A stretch of 64,000 nucleotides of DNA from Lytechinus pictus. Taxonomy: Eukaryota > Echinodermata > Echinoidea > Temnopleuroida > Toxopneustidae. Positions 9,016-18,004 of the stretch are shown here, piece by piece. The stretch covers positions 55,396,401 through 55,460,400 of the forward strand of contig NC_087249.1 in the NCBI RefSeq assembly GCF_037042905.1, in the 5' to 3' direction. A program made the position numbers and the translations under genes. Within the stretch, counting starts at the first letter, position 1; each line of letters opens with the position of its first letter. Below the pieces are notes generated by a model. That model searched no databases. It was not told the DNA's origin and worked only from the letters and a program-made list of their open reading frames with translations.

Positions 9016-11599
9016 TTGGCATGTTCATGGAAATGCACACCTTGGGCTTATTGTGTCAGATTATTGTCTTGGTTAAATTTAGTTATTTAACTGGATGTAA
9101 ATAAGTGAACTTATTTAATGGATAGTTTGTAATGTGTATATAGTGGACACTTGTGAAATGCTTAAATTGTATATCTTGAGAATGTGAATTTTATTACTGT
9201 TAAGTCAATTGTAAGGAACAGATTTGGAAGAAGTCAACTGATATTTTGGCTGAGCATTTATTTGGTAGACCATAGCTCTTGTAGCAAGATAAACTTCTTG
9301 TTACATTTAAATCATATGCGGTTCAGGACGTTGAGCAGTCTGACAAACTGACTCAAGTGCGGCCGTATTTCCGTCTAGCCTCTTCCAGTTCTGTCTCCAC
9401 GACTTGTAGAGATTTGTTTGAATTAATTAGTGATGAAATGTGGATATTTGTTTTATTTTAGGTCAGGCTCGAATACAAGTTTGAATTTTTGGAAGATGAG
9501 GCTTTGGGCCTTCGTAACTTAAATGTCACCAGTGCCTCAGAGATTTGGGGCATCAATCAATTACATGTAGTAGTTTTCCTTAGGATTTAATTAATTAATG
9601 AATCAATTTAAGACGTTAATTTAATTGATTCGCAAATTATTATCAATCATCATCATCACTTTCTCAGGATTAATTAGAATTGTGTATATAGCAATCAGCA
9701 TTGTGCTTTATATTTAATTGACTTTTTCATGAGAATATTGAATTTATAAACAAGATAGATTTTAAGATCGAAGCTATTAGGCAATTCATGTAAATATTAG
9801 GAATTTGTTAGGTGATGCCCCAAACAATAGGACAAAGGTAGTCAATTATACTTATTCAATAGAAATGTCATTTAGATACCTTTGCTCCTTTGTGTAATTA
9901 TTTAGGATATAGGAATGTCTGATTTACTTGATCTAGAACCCAGTGAAATTTTATAGACTTTTCTCTTCAACTATTAGACAAATACTACAAATAAGTGAAC
10001 TTAAGAGTAGGCTGAAGTAGTTTTAATAATTTAATAGGTTGATTGCAGATATATAGACTTGACACTGGAGAAAAAGATAGACAGAAATGAATTCACTGAA
10101 GTACCGGTTGTCGTGAATTGAGCAAGTCAGGAACTGAATTAGTTTATTCTGAAGTTGGCGATAAGTATAGGAAGTAGTATTTGAGACTATGCTATCGTAG
10201 AGACTAAAGTTTTAGGTCACATGTAGCAGACAGAGTGAGCGTACATGGTGACAAAAGGGGTGGAGAGACCAGACTAAGTAAAATTCCCGTTGAGAGGTGA
10301 TTAGGTTTGATATTTCTTAACGCTAGAAAGAAGAGAAGTGTATTTGATTATTGGATCAAATTTGATAGCGAAGGTTGTTTACTTTGTTGAGGCTTTGGAT
10401 AGCCAGGTAGAAAATGGTTGAGAGGCTAGGCAGGCCCAGTACAGAATGACTGTTCAGGTTTCTTTGGATTGAAAGATAGGCAAAACTGGTAGATAGAATC
10501 CAGTAGTCCAGATACTTTACACAATTTTCTCTAATGTTCTTCTCTAGATAAATAAGTAATTGTAGTGCTATTACATGGCATAATTATTTATTACAGACAT
10601 TACGAATTAGACTTAGCAGTGATTTTATAATGCTACTTGTTAGGTGAAACAAATGAAAGATTGACATTAGTTAATGAGATGTAAATTTGGTAATTGAAAT
10701 TCTGCCTGTACATAGCTAGTTCAACATGTCTGGAATTGACTTTTATTATTACATTGTTATGAAAATTTGATTCATTAAAGTTCTGCTTTATCAGTTAAAC
10801 ATGAAACAATAGGTTGCTTGAGTCAGTTTGTAAACAGCTGATCTACTTCTGCTTAGGTAAAATGAGATTAACTAAGAATTGGAACTTTTACAAGATACCT
10901 GGTACTTTTACGTGTTTTGGTTAGCTAAAATGGTGAAAATTCTCTAGAACGAAATCATTATCTGATTCCATTTCAGATTCTTATCCATGTCATTGTGCCT
11001 TAGATTGCTTGCTACCGTATAGGAGAACTGTAAGATAGAGTATGTGTGATGAGGAGATTTGCCCCAGTACAGAAGTTGTGTGCGATTTCGAGAGTTTGAC
11101 TGTGTGAGCGAGACACTAGTGGATGTGTTGTACACAGTTTGTGATGCCATGTGGAGTTGGTGAAGTGAAGAAGTTGATTGATTGTGCTTGTGCAAGTTTT
11201 AGTGCATGAGATTAGTAGTTTGAATTATTCCAAAGTGTTCTTGAAATATTGACTTTAGACTTAATTAGTTGTTAACTTACCGATGTTGATGTGAAGTGAA
11301 AGTTTTCTGTGAGACCAGAATCTAGAGATGTTCCGCGTGCACTAGTGTAGTGAAGAAGTGAGCGCGAATGTTTAGGATTTCCAGGGTCTCGGGGTCTGAG
11401 TTGACCAATTAGGAGTTGTGTCGAAAGTGACGTGCTGAATTAAATGGCTGAGTGTGTGCCAATGAGAGTACAGCATTTGTGAATAATTAAGGCATTTAAA
11501 TTACGATGTTGTTGTTGATGTGAGCCAGTGAAACTGGTTGTCTCTTTATAACTTTAGTTATAAAGGGAGGAGATTTCTGACGCTCTTTTAAAGTTCAGA

Positions 11600-11647
11600 T
11601 GGTGGCAGCGTACCTTTTGAGAATGGTTGATTGATAATTGGTGGCAG
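11600..11647 (+). other. Two primer-site echoes inside U5
   Basis: TGGTGGCAGCG (11600-11610) and TTGGTGGCAG (11638-11647) repeat the beginning of the real primer binding site (TTGGTGGCAGCGG at 11956) within 360 bp upstream of it. They occur identically in the 3' LTR. They may be relics of earlier LTR boundaries, so that the LTR grew outward by absorbing leader sequence. Confidence 0.5.
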
Positions 11648-11661
11648 AGCAGGATGGGAGT

Positions 11662-11935
11662 TTTCCATCTATCCCCTCTCTCTCTCTCATCCACGTTACT
11701 CTATCATCTATCACACTCTCTTCCTTCTATCTTTCTTCTTCCCCCTCTACTTCTATCACACTCTCTTCCTCCCTCTTCTTCTATCTTTCTTTCTTCCCCC
11801 CCCTCCCCTCTATTTCTCGCTTCCTCCTTTTGATCTATCACTCTTCCTTTCTCTATCCACTTTTCCTTCGTCCTCCCCCCTCCTCCTCCTTGTTCTCCCC
11901 TTCCCCCCCCCCACTCTTTCTCTTCTTCCCTCCTC
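11662..11935 (+). repeat. Polypyrimidine (CT-rich) tract at the LTR end
   Basis: About 270 bp of almost pure C/T (TCTCTCTC, CTTCCTCC and C-runs) sits immediately before the LTR end. It creates overlapping Ser/Pro/Leu-rich frames on the plus strand that are not genes. C-run lengths are among the few differences between the two LTRs, consistent with slippage. Confidence 0.9.
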
Positions 11936-11956
11936 CTATATATATTTCCGCCACAT

Positions 11957-11974
11957 TGGTGGCAGCGGTGGGAT
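11957..11974 (+). other. Primer binding site, tRNA-Leu
   Basis: TGGTGGCAGCGGTGGGAT begins one nucleotide after the LTR's terminal CA. It is an 18-nt match to the complement of the 3' end (ending CCGCTGCCACCA) of a eukaryotic tRNA-Leu, AAG/UAG type as I recall it. Minus-strand DNA synthesis would start here. The tRNA assignment is from general knowledge, not a search. Confidence 0.85.
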
Positions 11975-12500
11975 CATTTCGTTCTCGTCTTAGAAGAATT
12001 TGTTATTTTTTTTAGTTCAAACAAAATGTTGGCAGAATGACATGGTTTGTTTGGATATTTTGGTGAATTATGTTTACTTGGAGAAGAGTACTTCTCAGTA
12101 ATTCTTTGTGTTTCTCACTTGTAAAAGTACCAATATTTCTTTTTGAACCGTAATACTTTATACTATTTTGTTAAGATAAATGAGCAGGAAATTACTTAGT
12201 CTTAGGTGTAAGCTTAGAGTACTTTTAAAAAAAAAATTAAAAAAAAAACTGATTAATTAAATATTAGTAGATGAACTGGAAAACTAAGTAAAAACAAATG
12301 CTTAGGAATTTATAATGAATTCTGAAGTTGAAGAATTCATTTTGTAATATTAAGTAGTAATAAAATGTAACATAACTGATGTTAGATTAAAATGCATCAA
12401 CAGTATTAGAGAAATTAATAGTTTGTAAGAGGCTTACTGGTGACATCTGCTAAAAGAAAGTTTCCTTTTGGCATAAATCCAAATATTAATCCAGAATAAA
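11975..12500 (+). other. Gypsy 5' leader before gag
   Basis: About 525 nt of AT-rich leader between the PBS and the gag ATG. It contains A-runs near 12230 and no ORF of note. Packaging or dimerisation signals probably lie here but are not identifiable by eye. Confidence 0.5.
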
Positions 12501-13577
12501 ATGGATCGTGAAAATCGAAGTTCAGAGGGAGATAATCATCAACGTCATGATCCAACTCCCGAGAGGCAAGACGTACCTCGTCAATGGGCGATGGACGTCC
12601 AGGACCCGGAGATTGCAGTTCGAGTCCCTGGGTACGAAGAGGCTATTCCAGAAGAACGACGACAGGTTTTCACTTCACATGGATTCCCACAAAATATGGC
12701 TTACATCCATAGTGACCAATCCACTGAGATGTTTAATAGACGCCGGAGCCCCACACCAAATATTTCTATGAGGGACATAATGCCGGATAAGTTCGCGGGA
12801 AAAATTCCATGGTCGGACTATAAGAGACACTTTGATGTTTGCAAGCAACTTAACCGTTGGAGTGATACAGACGCAGGACAAATGCTAGCAACAAGGTTGC
12901 AAGGCCCTGCACTGAAAGTGCTTAACAACATTCCCACTGGGCGAGTGCTGACTTACTCGGAATTGGTCTATCATCTTGATCGACGTTTCGGATCAGGTGA
13001 CCAAGCGGAGAATTATCTTTTCGAATTGCGAATGAGAAGACGTCAACCTAGAGAATCCCTGCAGGAGCTTGGTCAAGCTATTCGTGATTTATCATCCATG
13101 GCATATCCTGAACTGAGCACTGAAGTACGGGAACGTCTTGCGAAGGGGCACTTCTCGGACGCCATTGATGATGCTGAAGTCCGTGCGGGTATATTCCGTG
13201 CTCATCCTGCCACCCTTAATGACGCAATCCAGGCTGGATTGATGACTGAATCTTTCATGAAGGCGGAAAGAGCCCGAGATCGTGCACGCCCCCCTCGTCA
13301 AATCCGTGCTGTAGAGAGTAGCAACATGACAGCACCTGTAGATAATGAGACAAGAAAAGAGATAAATGAGATGAAGTCAACTCTGGCGCAGTTGATGGAC
13401 ATGATGAAAAATGTAAACTCAACTAGAAAAGAGAGAACCCCCAAAGATGTGGTTTGTTATAACTGCCAGGAGAAGGGACATTACAGTCGCGAGTGCCCTA
13501 AACCTTTTCAGGGAAACGGACCAAGACCATCTCAATGGACCGAGAGAAGGTCACAAAATCAAGGTCCAAAGGCTTAA
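12501..13577 (+). CDS. gag: Gag polyprotein of the gypsy element
   Basis: This is the structural protein that forms the retrotransposon particle and binds its RNA; 358 residues. The start is the ATG at 12501 in good context (AAAATGG). The N-terminal ~90 residues are polar and likely disordered. A capsid-like helical region follows (about 90-270; PDKFAGKIPWSDYKRHFDV, LATRLQGPALKVL). A basic linker precedes a CCHC zinc knuckle, CYNCQEKGHYSREC, at residues 319-332. Only one knuckle is present. The 3' end overlaps pol in the -1 frame, with a GGGAAAC slip site at about codon 337. The frame is intact, in keeping with a young insertion. Confidence 0.93.
   Translation: MDRENRSSEGDNHQRHDPTPERQDVPRQWAMDVQDPEIAVRVPGYEEAIPEERRQVFTSHGFPQNMAYIHSDQSTEMFNRRRSPTPNISMRDIMPDKFAGKIPWSDYKRHFDVCKQLNRWSDTDAGQMLATRLQGPALKVLNNIPTGRVLTYSELVYHLDRRFGSGDQAENYLFELRMRRRQPRESLQELGQAIRDLSSMAYPELSTEVRERLAKGHFSDAIDDAEVRAGIFRAHPATLNDAIQAGLMTESFMKAERARDRARPPRQIRAVESSNMTAPVDNETRKEINEMKSTLAQLMDMMKNVNSTRKERTPKDVVCYNCQEKGHYSRECPKPFQGNGPRPSQWTERRSQNQGPKA
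13511..13517 (+). promoter_or_regulatory. -1 ribosomal frameshift slippery site (gag to pol)
   Basis: GGGAAAC is in the required phase: gag reads CAG GGA AAC, giving X XXY YYZ. Pol lies in the -1 frame and is open from 13502, after a TAA at 13499-13501. Slipping here enters pol directly. Downstream complementary pieces (GGACC at 13518 with GGTCC near 13563; GACC and GGTC around 13538-13552) could form a stimulatory structure. The same heptamer is known from retroviral gag-pro junctions. Confidence 0.75.
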
Positions 13578-15517
13578 CTCATGGAGAAACAAATACCACA
13601 CCATTCGTATGTACCATAAATGATGTTAACTGTGGAATGTACATACCAGTCACTATTGAGGGGCATCGAATTGAACTACTTATTGACACAGGGGCAATGA
13701 TCAGTATACTCTCCAAGAATGTGTATACGCTGATACAAGGAACTCATCAACTTTCCTTTACGAATATTAGGCTGAAACAGGCTGATGGAGCTGAAGTTAC
13801 TGTACATGGAACAGTTTTCCTTACTATGAGAATAGGTGAATCTTATCTTCAAACTATGCTAGTTGTAGCAGACATCCAAAATGAAGGCATACTTGGAATG
13901 GATATTCTTCTCAAGACAGGAAGTGTCATAAATTGTGACAAGTTCCAAGTTTTCCTTAATGGCGAGACAATCACCTGTTCTAACTCAGCTAATGGGCCTT
14001 CATTGACTAGAGAAGTAGCTAGTGTGTCCAGTTGTGAACAAGAAGTACCCGAGTATCTTCATCAACTTCTAGAGAAATCACAAGAACACGCTGAACAAGC
14101 AGATCTTCCTAAAATAGCAAAGCTACTTACAGACTACCAAGACGTATTTTCTCAGGGTGATCATGACCTTGGGAAGACTGATAAAGTGAAGCACAGCATA
14201 CATACTACTTGTCCAGCCCCTATTCGGCAAAGACCCAGACGGCCTCCTATTGGGCAAAGAGAGGAGATAGAAAAACAAGTCCAAGAAATGTTAGATAGAG
14301 GAATAATTACACCTTCAGCAAGCCCTTGGTCCTCTCCAGTGGTGCTGGTACCAAAGAAAGATGGGACGAAAAGGTTCTGTGTAGACTACAGGGAACTAAA
14401 CAAACACACTGTTAAGGACTCTTTTCCTCTTCCTCGCATTGATGAATCTATAGATTTCTTGGCTGGAGCAAAGTATTTCTGTACACTTGACCTGGCGTCA
14501 GGATATTGGCAAGTACCACTTGACGAAGATGCAAAACTGAAGTCTGCGTTTGTCGTACCCGGAGGATTATTTCAGTTTGAAGTAATGCCCTTTGGACTAT
14601 GTAACGCCCCATCAACATTTGAGCGTCTTATGGAGACAATATTTGCTGGACAACATTGGAAGACTCTCCTTATCTATTTGGATGATGTCATTGTCTTTGG
14701 ATCCACAGTTGAGGAGATGATAGCAAGGCTTGAGGCAGTGTTTAGATGCCTGCGTGAAGCTAAGCTGAAACTAAAGCCCAAGAAATGTAATCTTTTCCAA
14801 ACTGAAGTTCTGTACTTGGGACATGTAGTTTCTCAACATGGAATCAGCACAGACCCTACTAAGATTGATGCTGTGAAGAATTGGCCTACACCTACAAATC
14901 AAACGGACGTGAGAAGTTTTCTTGGATTGGCTTCTTACTATCGCCGATTTGTGAAGAAGTTTTCTGATGTAGTAAAACCACTGACTGCACTCACAGAGAA
15001 AAATCAACCTTTTATCTGGACTCAAGACTGCGAATCCGCATTCCAGATAATGAAGGAAAGATTAACTAGTGCACCTATTCTAGCATACCCACAAGTTGGA
15101 GTATCATTCATCTTGGACACTGATGCTAGCAAGTATGGGATTGGAGCTGTTCTATCTCAAGAGAAAGACGGCAAAGAAGTTGTTGTGGCCTATGCAAGTC
15201 GAACTTTGAGTCGCCCGGAACAAAACTACTGTGTCACCAGGAGAGAGCTATTAGCTATCGTAGTTTTCCTGAAACATTTCCGACACTACCTATATGGACA
15301 TGAAGTGTTAGTTAGGACTGATCATGGGGCCTTAAGATGGCTTATGAATTTCAAGAACCCAGAGGGTCAAGTTGCCAGATGGCTGGAAGTGATTAGTCAA
15401 TATCGACTTACCCTGGTTCACCGAGCCGGCAGAGTCCACTCCAATGCTGACGGGCTATCTCGTCGTCCCTGTACGCAGTGTGGTAGACTGAATGACCTCT
15501 GCAAAGACAAGCAGTAA
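13517..15517 (+). CDS. pol: Pol: protease, reverse transcriptase, RNase H
   Basis: The start is given at the -1 frameshift entry. An ATG at 13535 also lies in frame but need not be used. Numbering from that ATG, the aspartic protease has LLIDTGAMISIL with the catalytic Asp at 51 and a later GILGMDILL. RT follows with RFCVDYRELNKHT, LDLASGYWQVPL and the catalytic YLDD at 381-384. RNase H has DTDASKYGIGAVLSQ (from 528) and TDHGALRWL (from 595). All key residues are present. The ORF ends with TAA at 15515, after a Cys-rich tail (CTQCGRLNDLC). Integrase is in the same frame but separated by three in-frame stops. Confidence 0.93.
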   Translation, partial: RTKTISMDREKVTKSRSKGLTHGETNTTPFVCTINDVNCGMYIPVTIEGHRIELLIDTGAMISILSKNVYTLIQGTHQLSFTNIRLKQADGAEVTVHGTVFLTMRIGESYLQTMLVVADIQNEGILGMDILLKTGSVINCDKFQVFLNGETITCSNSANGPSLTREVASVSSCEQEVPEYLHQLLEKSQEHAEQADLPKIAKLLTDYQDVFSQGDHDLGKTDKVKHSIHTTCPAPIRQRPRRPPIGQREEIEKQVQEMLDRGIITPSASPWSSPVVLVPKKDGTKRFCVDYRELNKHTVKDSFPLPRIDESIDFLAGAKYFCTLDLASGYWQVPLDEDAKLKSAFVVPGGLFQFEVMPFGLCNAPSTFERLMETIFAGQHWKTLLIYLDDVIVFGSTVEEMIARLEAVFRCLREAKLKLKPKKCNLFQTEVLYLGHVVSQHGISTDPTKIDAVKNWPTPTNQTDVRSFLGLASYYRRFVKKFSDVVKPLTALTEKNQPFIWTQDCESAFQIMKERLTSAPILAYPQVGVSFILDTDASKYGIGAVLSQEKDGKEVVVAYASRTLSRPEQNYCVTRRELLAIVVFLKHFRHYLYGHEVLVRTDHGALRWLMNFKNPEGQVARWLEVISQYRLTLVHRAGRVHSNADGLSRRPCTQCGRLNDLCKDKQ

Positions 15518-15631
15518 ATTACAGAAATAGACATTAAATATTTTGACCTAGTGGTCTTTTTGTGAATATTGGATTTTCTTTTTGTATTATTCTCAATGTG
15601 TAGAATTTATACTGAGGAGCAAAGATGAATT
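15518..15631 (+). other. Gap between RT/RNase H and integrase ORFs
   Basis: A 114-nt stretch in the same frame as both ORFs contains in-frame TGA codons (the last at 15626-15628) after the TAA at 15515. A donor-like GTAAAT at 15514 and a T-rich tract ending TGTGTAG at 15603 resemble a 90-nt intron. Removing it would still leave the TGA at 15626. How integrase is made is therefore unclear. Confidence 0.6.
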
Positions 15632-17077
15632 ATGGAGCTCATGGACAAGCATATGACTGATCTTGAAAAGGGATTGGAAGCAATTACTCTTTCACCCTCC
15701 TTAACCTACACGGAGATAAGAAATGCACAATTACAAGACGATGATATTAGTATTATTCTACAATGGAAGGAAAAGGCTCGAACTAAGCCGGAATGGAAGG
15801 ACATTTCTATGCGGTCTTCAGCTATTAAGACGTATTGGATGAATTGGAACCTCTTGGAAATAAGAAATGAAATTCTAGTCAGAAAATGGGAGTCAGACGA
15901 TGGGAAGGAAGTAAACTGGAAAATTGTGGTACCAAAGACTTTACGGTCTCAAGTACTGGCCGACTTACATGACTCAAAATGTGGAGCCCACCTTGGGGTT
16001 AACAAGACTCTGCATAAGGTTCAGAGAAAATTCTACTGGGTAGGATTACCAGCAGATGTCCGATCTTGGATTAGGAAATGCACTGTTTGTGCACGTGCCA
16101 AAAATCCTCCCAAAAAGTCTAGAGCACCACTTCAACAATATATTGTTGGAGCTCCAATGGAGAGAGTAGCAATGGATATACTAGGCCCCCTCCCCGAGAC
16201 TGACAGAGGGAATCGATATGTACTAGTGATAGGTGATTATTTCACCAAGTGGATTGAATCATACCCAATACCAAACCAAGAAGCTGGGACAGTGGCTAAA
16301 GTGTTTGTAGAGGAGTTTATTTGTCACTATGGAATACCTAAGGAGGTACACTCTGATCAAGGACGAAACTTTGAATCTAGACTCATGCAGCGAGTCTGCG
16401 ATTTGTTTGGAATGAAGAAAACCAGAACATGCCCTTTACATCCTAGAGGGGATGGGTTCATTGAAAGATTTAATCTTACCTTACTCAGCATGGTGAGAAC
16501 GCTGATTGATCCTGGTCGACAACAGAAAGACTGGGACGAGCAGCTTCCTTTTGCTATGTTGGCTTATCGTTCTTCCATACAGGAATCCACAGGGGAATCG
16601 CCTGCTATGATGATGTTAGGCCATGAGATCTCTCTACCTGTAGACCTCCTTATACCATCTGATCAACCAGAGGAAGAAAATGCAGATTATGCTGAACAAC
16701 TTCGAAGCCACATCCATGATGTTCATCACCGTGCTAGGAACAAGTTGAAATTATCTGGAGCTAAGCAATCCAAAACTTATGACAGGAATACCCAGTTGAA
16801 TGTGTATAATGTAGGAGACTGGGTCTGGCTATCTGGTGTGCAGAGGAAAAAGGGAATCTGTCCAAAACTAGAGTATAAGTGGGAAGGACCATATCTTGTA
16901 ACTCATCGACTTTCTGATGTGGTGTATAGGATTCAGAGGTCTGAAAAGACCAAACCCAAAGTAGTACATATTGACAGAGTTAAGAGGTACAAGGGAGAGC
17001 CTCTTACAAACTGGATGGTAAAAGTTAGGAAAAATCCATCTCGAAGTAGGAGAGTGCCTAACCGTTACTTGGAGTAA
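15632..17077 (+). CDS. Integrase of the gypsy element (separate ORF)
   Basis: Integrase joins the element's cDNA ends to target DNA; 481 residues from the ATG at 15632. An N-terminal HHCC zinc domain is visible (His120 in CGAHLGVNKTL; C150 and C153 in CTVC). The catalytic core has Asp182 (AMDILGPL), Asp242 (HSDQGRNFES) and Glu278 (GFIERFN), the last pair spaced by 35 residues as in DD35E enzymes. A GPY/F module (WEGPYLVTHRLSDVVYRIQ, near 417-436) follows. No chromodomain is seen at the C terminus. It is in the same frame as RT-RNase H but opens only after a TGA at 15626. The C2H2 ORF starts 2 nt after its stop. Confidence 0.93.
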   Translation: MELMDKHMTDLEKGLEAITLSPSLTYTEIRNAQLQDDDISIILQWKEKARTKPEWKDISMRSSAIKTYWMNWNLLEIRNEILVRKWESDDGKEVNWKIVVPKTLRSQVLADLHDSKCGAHLGVNKTLHKVQRKFYWVGLPADVRSWIRKCTVCARAKNPPKKSRAPLQQYIVGAPMERVAMDILGPLPETDRGNRYVLVIGDYFTKWIESYPIPNQEAGTVAKVFVEEFICHYGIPKEVHSDQGRNFESRLMQRVCDLFGMKKTRTCPLHPRGDGFIERFNLTLLSMVRTLIDPGRQQKDWDEQLPFAMLAYRSSIQESTGESPAMMMLGHEISLPVDLLIPSDQPEEENADYAEQLRSHIHDVHHRARNKLKLSGAKQSKTYDRNTQLNVYNVGDWVWLSGVQRKKGICPKLEYKWEGPYLVTHRLSDVVYRIQRSEKTKPKVVHIDRVKRYKGEPLTNWMVKVRKNPSRSRRVPNRYLE

Positions 17078-17079
17078 CG

Positions 17080-17700
17080 ATGAATTTTTGTTTTCTGTCA
17101 TTTCCTTTTTATTTTTTTATGAACAGAATGATGATTATCTGTCATCACTGCACAGCGGGGTTTACAACCCGAACGGCATATCACACCCATCTGGAGAACT
17201 CCCATAATATCCCACTAACATTGAAGTGTGAGTTTTGCTCATACGAAACTGAGTTTCAAGGGGCGATGAAGCGTCATTACGGCAAGAAAGAAGGGAGAAG
17301 AGCTAACGAGGTACGAAGTTGTGAGCTGACGGAGGCTAGCGAGCGCTATCTGACTAGGAGAAGAAAGCGCCTCGAACGAAAGGAGATCCTTCGGAAAAGT
17401 CGTGCCGGGGAAGAGCTAGCAAAGGAGGCCAGAGAGAAGGAGAAGAGGATCCCTCCCCTCACAATAAGCACAGATGGGATAAGTCTACATGGTGATGATG
17501 ATTTAGAAGTAACTCCACCAGCTCATGAGGAAGACGTCTTAAGTACCTCCATCGAGCCTGTCACAGTCAGTGTGGAGGAAGAGTCTGAAAGTGAACCCAC
17601 CGAACCAGAAGAAATGCAGGTAGAAGAGACACCAGACCTTCCAGTCGCTATCGACGATGATGAAAGTCAAACTACATGTACATCTCTGACCGTGGAGTAG
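17080..17700 (+). CDS. Accessory ORF with C2H2 zinc finger(s), gypsy element
   Basis: A 206-residue ORF starts 2 nt after the integrase stop (TAACGATG), outside the usual gag-pol set. Later in-frame ATGs at codons 14, 17 and 18 are alternative starts that would skip a short Phe-rich segment. Residues C21, C24, H37 and H42 form a canonical C-X2-C-X12-H-X4-H finger. A second, C50, C53 and H66, has the same spacing but lacks the fourth ligand. A strongly basic segment follows (about 69-130; RRRKRLERKEILRK), then an acidic tail rich in Glu and Asp (about 140-206). The layout suggests a nuclear DNA- or RNA-binding protein, perhaps regulatory or targeting. That role is inference. Confidence 0.8.
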   Translation: MNFCFLSFPFYFFMNRMMIICHHCTAGFTTRTAYHTHLENSHNIPLTLKCEFCSYETEFQGAMKRHYGKKEGRRANEVRSCELTEASERYLTRRRKRLERKEILRKSRAGEELAKEAREKEKRIPPLTISTDGISLHGDDDLEVTPPAHEEDVLSTSIEPVTVSVEEESESEPTEPEEMQVEETPDLPVAIDDDESQTTCTSLTVE

Positions 17701-17879
17701 TTCTAAAAGAAGACGAGGAAGAACAAGTGGTTGAAGTCAAAATCAAACAAAATAAATGCAAAGCAGGAACTTTGAGACTGAAATCAATGGTGGTAGTTAC
17801 AGAGAAGTTTTATTATGCTAATGGGATGGAGAAAAGAGGTGACATTCAGACAACTACCACTCATTTCGAATATTCATAA
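17676..17879 (+). other. Short -1-frame ORF after the zinc-finger ORF
   Basis: A 67-codon frame overlaps the end of the zinc-finger ORF by 25 nt in the -1 frame and continues Glu/Lys-rich composition (KEDEEEQVVEVK). It is open from 17664, and no slippery heptamer is seen. It could be a second small ORF or the original C terminus separated by a frameshift. Confidence 0.3.
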
Positions 17880-17988
17880 TTTCATGAACTTTCTATATTA
17901 ATACATGTACTTCTATAAATTCTATTTCATGAACTAATTTGTTGTGTTGTTGTTTGTTTACTTAAAGAAAATTGCTGGGACAGCAATT

Positions 17989-18001
17989 AGAAAGGCGGGG
18001 G
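17989..18001 (+). other. Polypurine tract
   Basis: AGAAAGGCGGGGG lies three nucleotides before the 3' LTR's TG. It is the expected RNase H-resistant primer for plus-strand DNA synthesis. Confidence 0.75.
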
Positions 18002-18004
18002 TAA

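Larger units (their letters stand above)
7527..11955 (+). repeat. 5' LTR of the gypsy element (4.43 kb)
   Basis: It starts TGTAGCGGTTTCC and ends CCGCCACA. A TATA box lies about 450 bp in, so U3 is short and the transcribed R-U5 part would be about 3.9 kb. Substitutions relative to the 3' LTR were seen at 7782, 8852, 9315, 9481 and 11317, all at a constant offset of 10,478. C-run lengths differ near 7612, 11796 and 11905. Apparent ORFs inside are short or low complexity and are not genes. At 4.4 kb it is far above the few hundred bp typical of animal gypsy LTRs. Confidence 0.95.

Noticed and set aside
10944..11195. Minus-strand 83-codon ORF inside the LTR (also 21422-21673)
   Set aside because: It is antisense within the LTR, with no domain; identical copies reflect LTR identity, not selection.
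11957..11974. Possible tRNA gene
   Set aside because: The tRNA-Leu complementarity covers only 18 nt immediately after an LTR end, as expected for a primer binding site.
11627..12015. Overlapping Ser/Pro/Leu-rich ORFs in the CT-rich tract (also at 22105-22494)
   Set aside because: They are three-frame readings of a polypyrimidine low-complexity sequence at the LTR end, not proteins.
15514..15603. 90-nt intron joining RT-RNase H to integrase
   Set aside because: Donor and acceptor look plausible, but removal keeps a TGA at 15626-15628, so it does not by itself join the frames.
17080..17700. Env-like gene at the env position
   Set aside because: No signal peptide, long transmembrane segment or furin-like site; zinc-finger ligands and a charged tail instead.
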